IMG/VR virus record: IMGVR_UViG_3300046007_011930
Coordinates: 1-50,381 of that record
Length of the DNA: 50,381 nt
Direction: 5' to 3' (one strand)
Origin: a virus
Shown: one piece after another, positions 35,213 through 43,100 of the stretch
Layout of the letters: every line of letters begins with the position of its first letter
Position numbering within the stretch: the stretch's first letter is position 1
Made by a program: the position numbers and the translations under genes
Notes under the pieces: generated by a model
The model's database searches: none
The model's input: only the letters and a program-made list of their open reading frames with translations
Told to the model about the DNA's origin: nothing

Positions 35213-35497
35213 TCACATAGTCCAATAACGTTCAGTCGAGGGATCAGCGCAGTGGGGAGTATCAGCTGCAATCTCAATCATCTCCCCAGTCATCAAGTTC
35301 CGTACCATCTTTGTAGCAGGGTGGAACTCAATACGGAAACCTTTGCTTACGGGCCAAAGCTCATACTGTAGTTCACGCACCTCCCGCAGCATCTCCGCTT
35401 CATCCCTATGCTGCCAAGTTGATACACTTACAAGACGTTCGCCCACTTTGTAACGAGCATCTCGCTTGTAGATGTAAAGTGTCCATTTCTGCTTCAT
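35213..35497 (-). CDS. Hypothetical early protein
   Basis: A 94-residue protein (MKQKWTLYIYKRDARYKVGE, then LVSVSTWQHRDEAEMLREVR). Strand-helix-strand start, then Pro/Thr-rich end (IEIAADTPHCADPSTERYW). Standard leader with GGAGC. Function unknown. Confidence 0.8.
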   Translation of the reverse strand: MKQKWTLYIYKRDARYKVGERLVSVSTWQHRDEAEMLREVRELQYELWPVSKGFRIEFHPATKMVRNLMTGEMIEIAADTPHCADPSTERYWTM

Positions 35498-35527
35498 TTG
35501 CTTGCTCCGTTGTGTTAGTGTCTCATA

Positions 35528-35555
35528 ATTATACAGCCATAGCCCAAACAGTCAA
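35528..35555 (-). promoter_or_regulatory. Early sigma70 promoter
   Basis: TTGACT-16 bp-TATAAT on the minus strand. Confidence 0.8.
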
Positions 35556-35562
35556 CTGTGGC

Positions 35563-35889
35563 TTATTGCATACGAAAACGATAGATCACACCCTGTGCAC
35601 TGACCTTCTTAGTTACACCCGCACGGGCCCATCCCGCTTCCATAAGCCCAAGTTCCTTGCGATCGCGTACTTGTGCACCATCTACTTTGAGACTAACACC
35701 CGTTTTACCATATGCAATATAAACACTCTTAGCCGCATATACCATTTCTAAAACCAACTTCATGCGCTCTGCTGCAATCTTTTGCTGCTCAGTATACAGT
35801 GTGGAATTTGCATAGTTCCGCATACGGGCATCACGTGCAGCCCACCACTTGACTGCGGCTTCTTTAGTGTCCAGAGTCCGTGTCTGCAT
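35563..35889 (-). CDS. Hypothetical early protein
   Basis: A 108-residue protein. Helical N-terminal half (KEAAVKWWAARDARMRNYAN, then AAERMKLVLEMVYAAKSVYI), then GVSLKVDGAQVRDRKELGLM and a basic end. AGGAGAG precedes the ATG. Function unknown. Confidence 0.8.
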   Translation of the reverse strand: MQTRTLDTKEAAVKWWAARDARMRNYANSTLYTEQQKIAAERMKLVLEMVYAAKSVYIAYGKTGVSLKVDGAQVRDRKELGLMEAGWARAGVTKKVSAQGVIYRFRMQ

Positions 35890-35909
35890 GTTCGCTCTCC
35901 TTAGCCAGT

Positions 35910-35937
35910 ATTATACTACCACTACAGCTTCAATCAA
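35910..35937 (-). promoter_or_regulatory. Early promoter inside a coding end
   Basis: TTGATT-16 bp-TATAAT. It lies in the last codons of the gene at 35911, with the TAA stop inside the -10, exactly as at 33917. Confidence 0.72.
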
Positions 35938-36060
35938 CCGTTGCTCAACTGCCACAACCTGGCACTCCAAGTTGATCTGCTCTAACTGATCATCCCACAG
36001 TGCATATTCATACTCAAATTGCTCAATATCTTCTGCTGTCATGTATTCGGGATAACGCAT
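35911..36060 (-). CDS. Small early protein, paralogue of 33918
   Basis: A 49-residue protein (MRYPEYMTAEDIEQFEYEYA, then LEQINLECQVVAVEQRLIEA), nearly collinear with the protein at 33918. It is the first gene of the leftward block. Its 3' end provides the promoter of the next gene. Confidence 0.78.
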   Translation of the reverse strand: MRYPEYMTAEDIEQFEYEYALWDDQLEQINLECQVVAVEQRLIEAVVVV

Positions 36061-36093
36061 TTCCAGTACTCCATAATTCGTTGCAGTCTCAGT

Positions 36094-36121
36094 ATTATAT
36101 ACTCGCTGCTCAAATTGTCAA
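36094..36121 (-). promoter_or_regulatory. Early sigma70 promoter, start of the leftward block
   Basis: TTGACA-16 bp-TATAAT on the minus strand, the first leftward promoter. It is divergent from the promoter at 36159. Confidence 0.82.
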
Positions 36122-36158
36122 CTGTGGCGAAAATACTACTGTGGCAGATATACTACGA

Positions 36159-36187
36159 TTGACAGCACAGCACCGGACTGCTATAAT
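36159..36187 (+). promoter_or_regulatory. Rightward sigma70 promoter with no gene downstream
   Basis: Perfect TTGACA-17 bp-TATAAT on the plus strand. It is followed by about 270 bp without an open reading frame, then by an antisense tRNA. Confidence 0.8.
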
Positions 36188-36192
36188 ACTGA

Positions 36193-36460
36193 AACACTGC
36201 TAGAAAAGGACAAGCCCTTTTACAGGGCCTGTACAGTTCGCTAGTTCCGCAAGTTTCAGTCTAGCGACCCGCGACACTTGTTCCTGGATCAATCCTTAGC
36301 GGGGATGTCCGAGCCTTAGCCACTTCTAGTCTGCGGCCGTGTCTTCAAACAGTTAATCGTATGCACTAGGTGCCCTTACTCAACTGTGCTAGATCAACAT
36401 CAAGCTAGAAGACTTTGTTGACATAATCACAGTGTATATCTAACTGCTTTACGGTTTGAA
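36193..36460 (+). ncRNA. Candidate structured non-coding RNA behind a consensus promoter
   Basis: There is no coding frame. Possible stems are GCCCT/AGGGC (36214-36218 with 36224-36228), CGCTAG/CTAGCG (36239-36244 with 36261-36266), CCCGC/GCGGG (36268-36272 with 36299-36303) and a long-range GGACA/TGTCC (36208-36212 with 36306-36310). The last encloses the others. The 3' end is not clear, because no rho-independent terminator is visible before the tRNA. The region could instead be the 3' trailer of the leftward tRNA transcript. I do not recognise a known RNA class. Confidence 0.4.
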
Positions 36461-36464
36461 AACT

Positions 36465-36542
36465 TGGTGGGCCCCCCGAGAGTCGAACTCGGCACCAATG
36501 GATTATGAGTCCACTGCTCTAACCAACATGAGCTAGAGGCCC
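36465..36542 (-). tRNA. tRNA with CAU anticodon (elongator Met, or Ile2 if lysidine-modified)
   Basis: A 78-nt cloverleaf with CCA encoded. The acceptor pairs GGGCCTC with GGGGCCC, the D stem GCTC/GAGC, the anticodon stem GTGGA/TCCAT around CTCATAA, and the T stem CCGAG/CTCGG around TTCGACT. The discriminator is A, then CCA. The anticodon CAU could read AUG or, after lysidine modification, AUA; sequence alone does not decide. It has its own promoter at 36561. Confidence 0.95.
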
Positions 36543-36560
36543 GCTTACATAACAATACTT

Positions 36561-36589
36561 ATTATACTTGATCTCGGCATTTTGGTCAA
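36561..36589 (-). promoter_or_regulatory. Promoter of the tRNA
   Basis: TTGACC-17 bp-TATAAT on the minus strand; the tRNA 5' end lies about 19 bp downstream of the -10. Confidence 0.8.
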
Positions 36590-37011
36590 TTTGAACAGGA
36601 TTTTGCCCGGGATTTTCCAGCTTTTTGCCACTTTTCTGCCACAGTTTAGACCAGTTTTGGATCAAGTTGGGGCAGATTTTTCTAGTATAGTTTTCTATGG
36701 TGGTTCACGGTGGAGAGAGGCTATGCAAAAATACTTTTTCACACAATCCCACCAATCTTCCCACCAATCTTCCCACCTTAAACCATAATGATCCACTAAG
36801 ATCCCACAATGATCACAAGATCGTCCACAGTGGTCTATCAGTCTATCACTGTTCTAACAGATCTCAGCTATCTCTGCAGACCGTTACAGCGGGGTATTTC
36901 AGTAGTTGAACAAAGTGCTACAGCGGGGTATTAGTGTGGATACAGTAAGTATAAGCAGTGGAAAGTAGAGAGTGCTACAGCGGGGTATTTGTACACCCGA
37001 GTAAATATTAT
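36590..37011. other. Non-coding switch region with repeats (possible origin)
   Basis: No convincing gene. It contains a 12-bp tandem repeat TCCCACCAATCT (36747-36758 and 36759-36770 plus a partial third). It also holds many GATC-containing words between 36788 and 36870 and three copies of a 14-bp direct repeat (see next entry). It lies where leftward early transcription meets rightward late transcription. Such positions often carry phage origins. Confidence 0.4.
36885..36989 (+). repeat. Three direct repeats TACAGCGGGGTATT
   Basis: Exact copies at 36885-36898, 36919-36932 and 36976-36989; the second and third share the longer AGTGCTACAGCGGGGTATT. A fourth copy, on the minus strand at 22726-22739, forms the leader of an early gene just before its ATG. 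Confidence 0.75.
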
Positions 37012-37236
37012 ATGCTCATAATCTATCATAGCACATTAAGTATCAGTGATCAAGAGCGATTGCGTAAGTATGATAGTGGTGTAGTGTATTGGCCGTTCAG
37101 TCGGGTCTATGTACGGGATCTTGAGATAGTCACGGATTGGTGGATCAGTTTCAGTAATGCGCAGCGTGGATTAATATGGTCTATTCAGTACAGTGATCTC
37201 ATAGAAGTTCGATACAGTTTTTCAGTTGATAAATAG
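37012..37236 (+). CDS. Hypothetical protein
   Basis: A 74-residue protein from ATG 37012 (MLIIYHSTLSISDQERLRKY, then DLEIVTDWWISFSNAQRGLI). A TAAATA motif at 37002-37007 lies 4 nt before the ATG. The stop overlaps the late promoter motif of the next gene. Family not recognised; position suggests a late gene. Confidence 0.65.
   Translation: MLIIYHSTLSISDQERLRKYDSGVVYWPFSRVYVRDLEIVTDWWISFSNAQRGLIWSIQYSDLIEVRYSFSVDK
37228..37235 (+). promoter_or_regulatory. Late promoter motif GATAAATA
   Basis: One mismatch from TATAAATA. It overlaps the stop codon of the gene at 37012 and precedes the glycine-rich gene, which has a normal leader with GGGGAGGAAG. Confidence 0.5.
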
Positions 37237-37262
37237 CAATACAGTATTTTGGGGAGGAAGTT

Positions 37263-38816
37263 GTGGCAGTAGTCAGTTCGGGAGCAATCAGTTCGCTCAA
37301 TATACAGTTAGAGTTTAGTAGTAGTGCGCTGAGTAGTATATGGGCAGCACCTACCTTACAAGCTGGTTTTTCAAGTAGATACGTTATACCTTTAGTGCCC
37401 GACAGTGCCATTGATCAGCAGCCTGGTATCGGTGAATTAGTCATGGTTGATGATCAAAATCTAGTCCGCACACATTGGGGGGTAGTAGTAGCACAGAATA
37501 ATATCATAGGTCCTTCCAGTCCCGGAAACACCAATCGTGCTATCACTGTTGATTGGAACACGGCCAGTGTACCTCAAGTAGGTCAAGTATTACGCAGCAG
37601 TCGTGGTACGGGCAGTATGGGTCTTTCGGAGTATTATCGTGGAGGCAGTTATGTGCCCGATACTCCCACAAACTCGGGAATTGCCGCCAGTGGTTCAATA
37701 GGTTATGGTCAATTTTATAGTTCAGCGCGGGCGTTCAGTTATACTGTCAGTACCGTAGATGGTAAACAGCGTAATCTGGTGATCTATGATGATGCCATCA
37801 GTAGGGGATGGAATGGAGTTGATCTATTACAGGTCACATTATTAGATGCCTTTTACAGTGGAGATCCAGGAGTAGCAGCAGTACGAACTGGCACAGGGGT
37901 TGATAATAGATTTCCCGGGGGATTACGTATCATCAATTCGGGACACATCATGGGTCGTGGGGGTGATGGTGATGAACCGCAGGCCGGATTCAGTAAGAAT
38001 GGTAGTACAGCCTTATTAATCAATGATCCCAATGTCACTGTGATCAATGCTGCAGATGGTTGGATCACTGGAGGGGGCGGTGGTGGAGCCAACGGTTATA
38101 TTACAACTGCTCAGGGATTAATTGGAAGGGGTGGTGGTGGAGGAGGAGGAGCGGGCAGTGCCGGTTTAGATTCAGGATACGCAGCTTCTGGTGGAGGCAA
38201 GGGAGGTATGATCTGGGATCAACCTACTGGTAATACACAACAGGGCGGAGTAGGTCGAAATCCTCCCAGTCTGGCACAACGCACATTGAGTTTGGCTGAA
38301 TTACAGGCTCAAAAAAGTGGAGCAAATGGAAATTGGTTAACCACAACTGTAAATGTTAATATTTTCGGTCCTCCCCAATATCAATCGTACTGGTGGGGAT
38401 CTGGAGGTGGAGGTGGTAGTCCATGGAAATATAATGGAGTAACTCCGGCATTCACTCAGGCTCAACTACAACAGGATATTAATAATGTGGTAGGTCGAGG
38501 TGGCTATGGTCCCGGAAGTGGAGGTGGCATAATTGAAAATCTGGGCAGTGGAGGGCTTTACCACAAGACCGGAGGTGGAGGCGGTACTGGAGCAAACAGA
38601 GAAGGTGAGAACACAATATGGGCTTATACGGGCAATGGTTGGGGTACAGGGGGCGGCGGAGGTGGATGGGGAGCCCGGGGTGGTAGTTCCACTTTTTTCA
38701 CAGGGGGTAATCCGGCTTTAGTCAATGCTGGAGGTATAGCTGGCAGAGCTATTGAAACGGCTTCGGGAATCAGTTATTCTCTGCAGAACTCGGGCACAAT
38801 ATATGGACTTATTTAG
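37263..38816 (+). CDS. Glycine-rich tail-fibre/adhesin protein
   Basis: A 517-residue protein starting at GTG 37263 behind GGGGAGGAAG. From about residue 225 it has repeated polyglycine runs (GGGGGGANGYI, GRGGGGGGGAG, GGGGGSPW, GGGGGGWGARGG) separated by short loops. This is the layout of T-even gp38-type adhesins, whose glycine-rich sandwich displays receptor-binding loops. The N-terminal third (SSGAISSLNIQLE) is a typical virion attachment region. A receptor-binding role is inferred. Confidence 0.8.
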   Translation: MAVVSSGAISSLNIQLEFSSSALSSIWAAPTLQAGFSSRYVIPLVPDSAIDQQPGIGELVMVDDQNLVRTHWGVVVAQNNIIGPSSPGNTNRAITVDWNTASVPQVGQVLRSSRGTGSMGLSEYYRGGSYVPDTPTNSGIAASGSIGYGQFYSSARAFSYTVSTVDGKQRNLVIYDDAISRGWNGVDLLQVTLLDAFYSGDPGVAAVRTGTGVDNRFPGGLRIINSGHIMGRGGDGDEPQAGFSKNGSTALLINDPNVTVINAADGWITGGGGGGANGYITTAQGLIGRGGGGGGGAGSAGLDSGYAASGGGKGGMIWDQPTGNTQQGGVGRNPPSLAQRTLSLAELQAQKSGANGNWLTTTVNVNIFGPPQYQSYWWGSGGGGGSPWKYNGVTPAFTQAQLQQDINNVVGRGGYGPGSGGGIIENLGSGGLYHKTGGGGGTGANREGENTIWAYTGNGWGTGGGGGGWGARGGSSTFFTGGNPALVNAGGIAGRAIETASGISYSLQNSGTIYGLI

Positions 38817-38824
38817 GAGACAAG

Positions 38825-39142
38825 ATGACAGTTGAATACAGAGTTTTTAATCCCATGACTGGAGTACAAGAGCCAGTGGAATTTGATCAACTAGCCGAAC
38901 GTATGAGCCAGTGGGCTTGGCAGTTTTATATGCAAAGCTGCTATGATAGACCCATGATCAAAGTAGAAAATAACCCTGACGGATCACAGACAATTACTAA
39001 CTGGGATGCTTCACAGACACAGTTAGACGAGGCTGCAAAGGCTCTAATGGCAGAATTAATCAATAATCATTTGGCCTCATTAAGCACATCAACTAATACC
39101 GTGAACGAGGGCACTACTGCTACAAATACTGTAGAGGGCTAA
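38825..39142 (+). CDS. Small protein downstream of the adhesin
   Basis: A 105-residue acidic protein (MTVEYRVFNPMTGVQEPVEF, then QLAERMSQWAWQFYMQSCYD), ending in a Thr/Asn-rich tail. AGGAGAC precedes the ATG, 8 nt after the glycine-rich gene. It could be a chaperone or a partner of the adhesin, from position only. Confidence 0.75.
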   Translation: MTVEYRVFNPMTGVQEPVEFDQLAERMSQWAWQFYMQSCYDRPMIKVENNPDGSQTITNWDASQTQLDEAAKALMAELINNHLASLSTSTNTVNEGTTATNTVEG

Positions 39143-39919
39143 TCAGCTGGATCTAAAGATACGAATACGATCTTTCACAGTTTTTCCTGGATCTAGCACG
39201 GTCCAATGGCCCCCCAACACCGGGGTCAACTGAATATGACTGCGGGGAATAAAATAGCAATCAGTTTGCTCAGTGAGATTCATTTGATCTATCAAATTAC
39301 TAAAAACACTGTCCACTGCGATCACTACCTGTGCTTGTTCAATTGCAGCTAACCAGTCAAACACACAGTCAGTTTCTGCTGTGATTTCAATTATGTTCCA
39401 ATCTGCTGGGATAATTTCGCTATCATAGACCGCTCTATGATCACTGCCATCGAGATGTACTAGTACATAGGGGCTATGGGGTTCAATATTCAGTTTATCG
39501 AGTAGGTCCTGTTCGCGCTGTGGATTTCTAGTAATACAGCGATCCAAGGTCCACTTGCGTAGGAATGGAACCCCAGCGGCATGATATTTTACCTGATCAA
39601 ATTTAGTAATTTGAAATTCTTCACGGTTTATCAGTTCTGGGTGCCCAGTTAGGGATTGATAAAGACACAGGGCAGAATCCACACCTGCGGCCTTTAGTTT
39701 AGCCATAGGGATATCGTAAAAAAATGAACCTTGGTCTGTTTTTATGGGTATCCAATTTATCCAGGGTGCAGTTTCTAGAAAATGTGATAAAAATTCTTCA
39801 CAGATTGGCCAGTATATTTGATAGCCTTCGTCGGTGTAATACCGTGCAATTGGTAGGGCGATAATAATATCGCCCAGTCCTCTAGATTGTATAAATCCTA
39901 ATTTTTTTTGTTCAGTCAT
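39143..39919 (-). CDS. GT9-like glycosyltransferase (heptosyltransferase-type GT-B)
   Basis: A 258-residue protein from ATG 39919. FIQSRGLGDIIIALPIARYY matches the N-terminal R-x-x-GD-x5-P motif of family 9 heptosyltransferases. YVLVHLDGSDHRAVYD is at the place of the nucleotide-binding loop, and VIAVDSVFSNLIDQMNL matches their V-x-VDS-x4-L element. Family 9 enzymes transfer heptose from ADP-heptose, which the phage can apparently make. The ATG overlaps the stop of the gene at 39912; a TTG at 39970 would overlap more. Confidence 0.75.
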   Translation of the reverse strand: MTEQKKLGFIQSRGLGDIIIALPIARYYTDEGYQIYWPICEEFLSHFLETAPWINWIPIKTDQGSFFYDIPMAKLKAAGVDSALCLYQSLTGHPELINREEFQITKFDQVKYHAAGVPFLRKWTLDRCITRNPQREQDLLDKLNIEPHSPYVLVHLDGSDHRAVYDSEIIPADWNIIEITAETDCVFDWLAAIEQAQVVIAVDSVFSNLIDQMNLTEQTDCYFIPRSHIQLTPVLGGHWTVLDPGKTVKDRIRIFRSS

Positions 39920-40061
39920 AGACCATTGTGATATTAATAATATTGCCCGATCCAAATTGTGATTCAGCAATTAGACGTGCACTATCCCAATCTGTGGCCT
40001 GTATGCGAGTTTGAGCAGTTCGGAATTGATTAATTTTAAACCAAACATCAAAAGTATACAT
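39912..40061 (-). CDS. Small protein upstream of the GT9-like gene
   Basis: A 49-residue protein (MYTFDVWFKINQFRTAQTRI, then ARLIAESQFGSGNIINIT). AGGAGATACTAG precedes the ATG and a sigma70 promoter lies upstream. The stop and the next start overlap (ATGACTGA). The A-x-x-x-AE-x-Q-(F/Y)G-x-GN pattern recurs in phage small proteins of unknown function. Confidence 0.75.
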   Translation of the reverse strand: MYTFDVWFKINQFRTAQTRIQATDWDSARLIAESQFGSGNIINITMVYD

Positions 40062-40087
40062 TCTAGTATCTCCTGTTAAGTTCAACT

Positions 40088-40116
40088 ATTATACAGTCAA
40101 AATTGATCCAAGTCAA
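40088..40116 (-). promoter_or_regulatory. Early sigma70 promoter for 39912 and the GT9-like gene
   Basis: TTGACT-17 bp-TATAAT on the minus strand, so the glycosyltransferase is probably expressed early although it sits among late genes. Confidence 0.8.
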
Positions 40117-40162
40117 TATGGGATATTTACATCTGCATTCTAGCTCTATGGTAAAATGTGAC

Positions 40163-40168
40163 TAAATA
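40163..40168 (+). promoter_or_regulatory. Late promoter core TAAATA
   Basis: CTAAATA context, 24 nt before the ATG of the 1222-residue structural gene, with AGGAAAC as its ribosome binding site. Confidence 0.4.
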
Positions 40169-40192
40169 TTTCACAAGATAGGAAACCAGTTC

Positions 40193-43100
40193 ATGACAAT
40201 CAGCGCGGGATCAACTATAACGTCGGTCAGTTATAATGATGTACAGTCAATTATAAAGAAAATTCTAAATCCAAGCAGCACCGGATATGGGCCCAACTTG
40301 TTAAGCAGTACCACTGCCAGTAACAGGATAGTAGCATCACGTGATCATTTCTTTACCTTATATGACGATGTAAATCGCGCTATTATACATCAAACTGGTG
40401 CATCCATGGTCAATGTTGATGTACCAACCGTGGGTGCGGTCATATCGGCTACGTTTATCAATAATCTAGCTACCAGTGCTACTATTGCCATTCTAAACAG
40501 CAGCACAGTTCATCCTAGTCAGTTAGCACAATATTTAGACAGCAGTATAGTAACTGCCACAAATTGGGGATCATCGGATATTGCTATAGCAAGGAATTAT
40601 ACTTGGGACACAGTATTAGAAGCTGATTATCATTTCAATTTGGGTGGCTCAATATTAACCACTTTTGGTTATAATGGCACAGCGACCAGTTCTGAAGATA
40701 CTGCATTTAAAAACTTCGTGGATCAAGTCAATACCAGTAGTATATTTCTCAGTGCCTATAATAGATCAAATTGGTTAGGTTATGGTAGCAAGACCACTGA
40801 GTTTAGCACACTAACAGCGGCTGGTGTATTCACTGCCACAGTCAGTTATTCAGCCGCTGGTAGCACTGTATCACTTGAAAGTAGAATAAAACCACCTTCG
40901 GGATTAAGTGATGTAATCACACTTGATGTGATCAGCAGCAGTACCTTGTATGTATCGACAGGTTCGATCAAAGCCGAATTACCCACACTAGTTGTGAACA
41001 GGAAAATTTTATCAGTTTCTGGTCTAAGTCTGTTTACTTTTCAGGCAGGTGATCGAAGTAATCCTCAAACGTTGACCATTGATAGTATTGGTTCAGATCC
41101 TGTGACTATCAGTTCGATCGCTGCCAGCAACAATGGTGTATTTGGTTTTGTGGCATCTACATCCACAGGATTTGTGGGTGATTTTGTAAATCCTGTGCCT
41201 ATTGCCTATCCAGTAGTAATACCTGCGGGTGATAGTTTTCAAGCCACAGTTTACTATCTTTCTGACCCTAATAGCAGTTTAGGACAGATAGGGCAGTTTG
41301 ACAACACAATTACAATTAACAGTGATGCTACAAGATCATCAATTGTAGTTCCTACCACACAGGTATTGACCAACCCAGATTTTGATTTTGATTTAAGATT
41401 TGTGAATAATGCTGCATTATATACAGTTCAGAGTTGGGCTAATGAATATGGTATTACATTAACTGCTGGAAATTTAGCTGTAGTAAACGGAATCAGAGCC
41501 TATTATACCAGTAACACTGATTATGGTATAATAAATGGTAAACGTCGTTATGGTCTATATAGACAACCAGATGCTCAAGGTTTATACAATTGGTACACCT
41601 ATACCCAGACCAGTAAGGGTGGTGATTGGACACAGATTCTAACTGATTTTTTCACATCTGTAGATGTTAGTTCACAGGATTATCCCAGATCTCTAACCCT
41701 AAACAAGGCATTTGATCAGGGGTATGGGTTTGGTGATTTTTATGATAAGACACTTGTTGATACCAATATAAATTCCGCATTACCAGTATCCTTTACGTAT
41801 AGAGTATTTCCAAAGTTTGGTTCAGTAATCAGTTTTGGTAGTCCGGTACTGTCTAATTGGCAGTATGAAGGAACTAGTAGTGCACAAGCACAGGCAGCTT
41901 TTTCTGCTGATTTTGGTGGATCTATAGCTATAGGAGACTATAGATTACAGTTTAATCCGGTGTTAATCAATACCACAGGTACATATAGTGTAGATCTAGC
42001 TGTGAGTGTTACTGCGTTTGATTTAAATGGTGCTACTGTTACCAAATCCAAAACAGTGGATTTTACCACAGAAGTACTTAGTCTACCAGATGTTAATCTA
42101 GCTCAATGGCGTAGTCCCATAGGTCAGGAAAATGCCATAATGGGTCTCAGTTATGATAGAATAGGTGGTACCAGATATCTCACAGTGGGTATTGGTCAAG
42201 GTTGTGATGGGGCGGTGCCATTATACCTAACAAATTATTTTGTCTATAGTAATGTCAATTATTTAGGATTGCAGGGTGATCCTCAATTTGTGCCCTATTC
42301 AACTCATATAACCAATACCGAAGTGCCCTTTTGGCAATCTGGTTACAGTTCGTATGCACATCAATTTTATTATCCACTATACAAGGTCTCTTCACCTGAT
42401 CAGCAATGGGGGTCATTTCTAAATACCTATGGTGTATGGTTTCGTTACCGCAATTTTTTTAATGGATTTGAAAGTGAATACCCAGATTTTTCAACTCAGA
42501 GTTATACTGGTAGCTATATATTTTCTGTTGGAACAACTGGTTCATATACTATTGAATTTAGTTCTTCGGTCACGGGCACTTACCTGATTTTTAACCAGAA
42601 AGGTGCTCAAATTGATGGTATTGATTATTTTTCTGGACCCGGGTCATCCTACATCAAAACAGGTCTACAGTTGACCCAAGGCGAAAAATATGTAGTAAAG
42701 TTACAAGCTCGAGAATTAGCTAAAAATATCAGTTTTGGTATAGCCTTAACTGTTCGATCTGATACAGGGAATCTAATTTGGAGTACCTTAAATCCTGTAA
42801 GACCTACAAATTTACCGGCCTATGTATTTTGGCAAGAAGTCTACAGAATTCCTATTTTAACTAACGGGACCATTAGTGATATATCAAAATATCGAGTTAA
42901 AAAGGATACTGATCTCTATTTTAGATTCAGTGGTTTTGGTGACAGTTGGGCAAATCAATTTGAAAATGGGTTCCCATTCAATGTCATACATGACGGGCAA
43001 GGAAATTTATCTTTTACATGGAACAGACCAACAAGATTTCCTACCAGTTGGAGTTCAATTAACGGAAGGTACCCAAATGAATATGCAGATTATGTAGCAA

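Noticed and set aside
36193-36460. tmRNA or a second tRNA in the structured region
   Set aside because: No tRNA-like acceptor with CCA, no T-loop, and no tag reading frame were visible.
36582-36909. Open frames MVNLNRILPG... and MVVHGGERLC... in the switch region
   Set aside because: No ribosome binding site, low-complexity repeats and no family-like features; the region is better read as regulatory.
37853-38092. Minus-strand Pro-rich open frame
   Set aside because: It is the complement of polyglycine codons in the adhesin gene.
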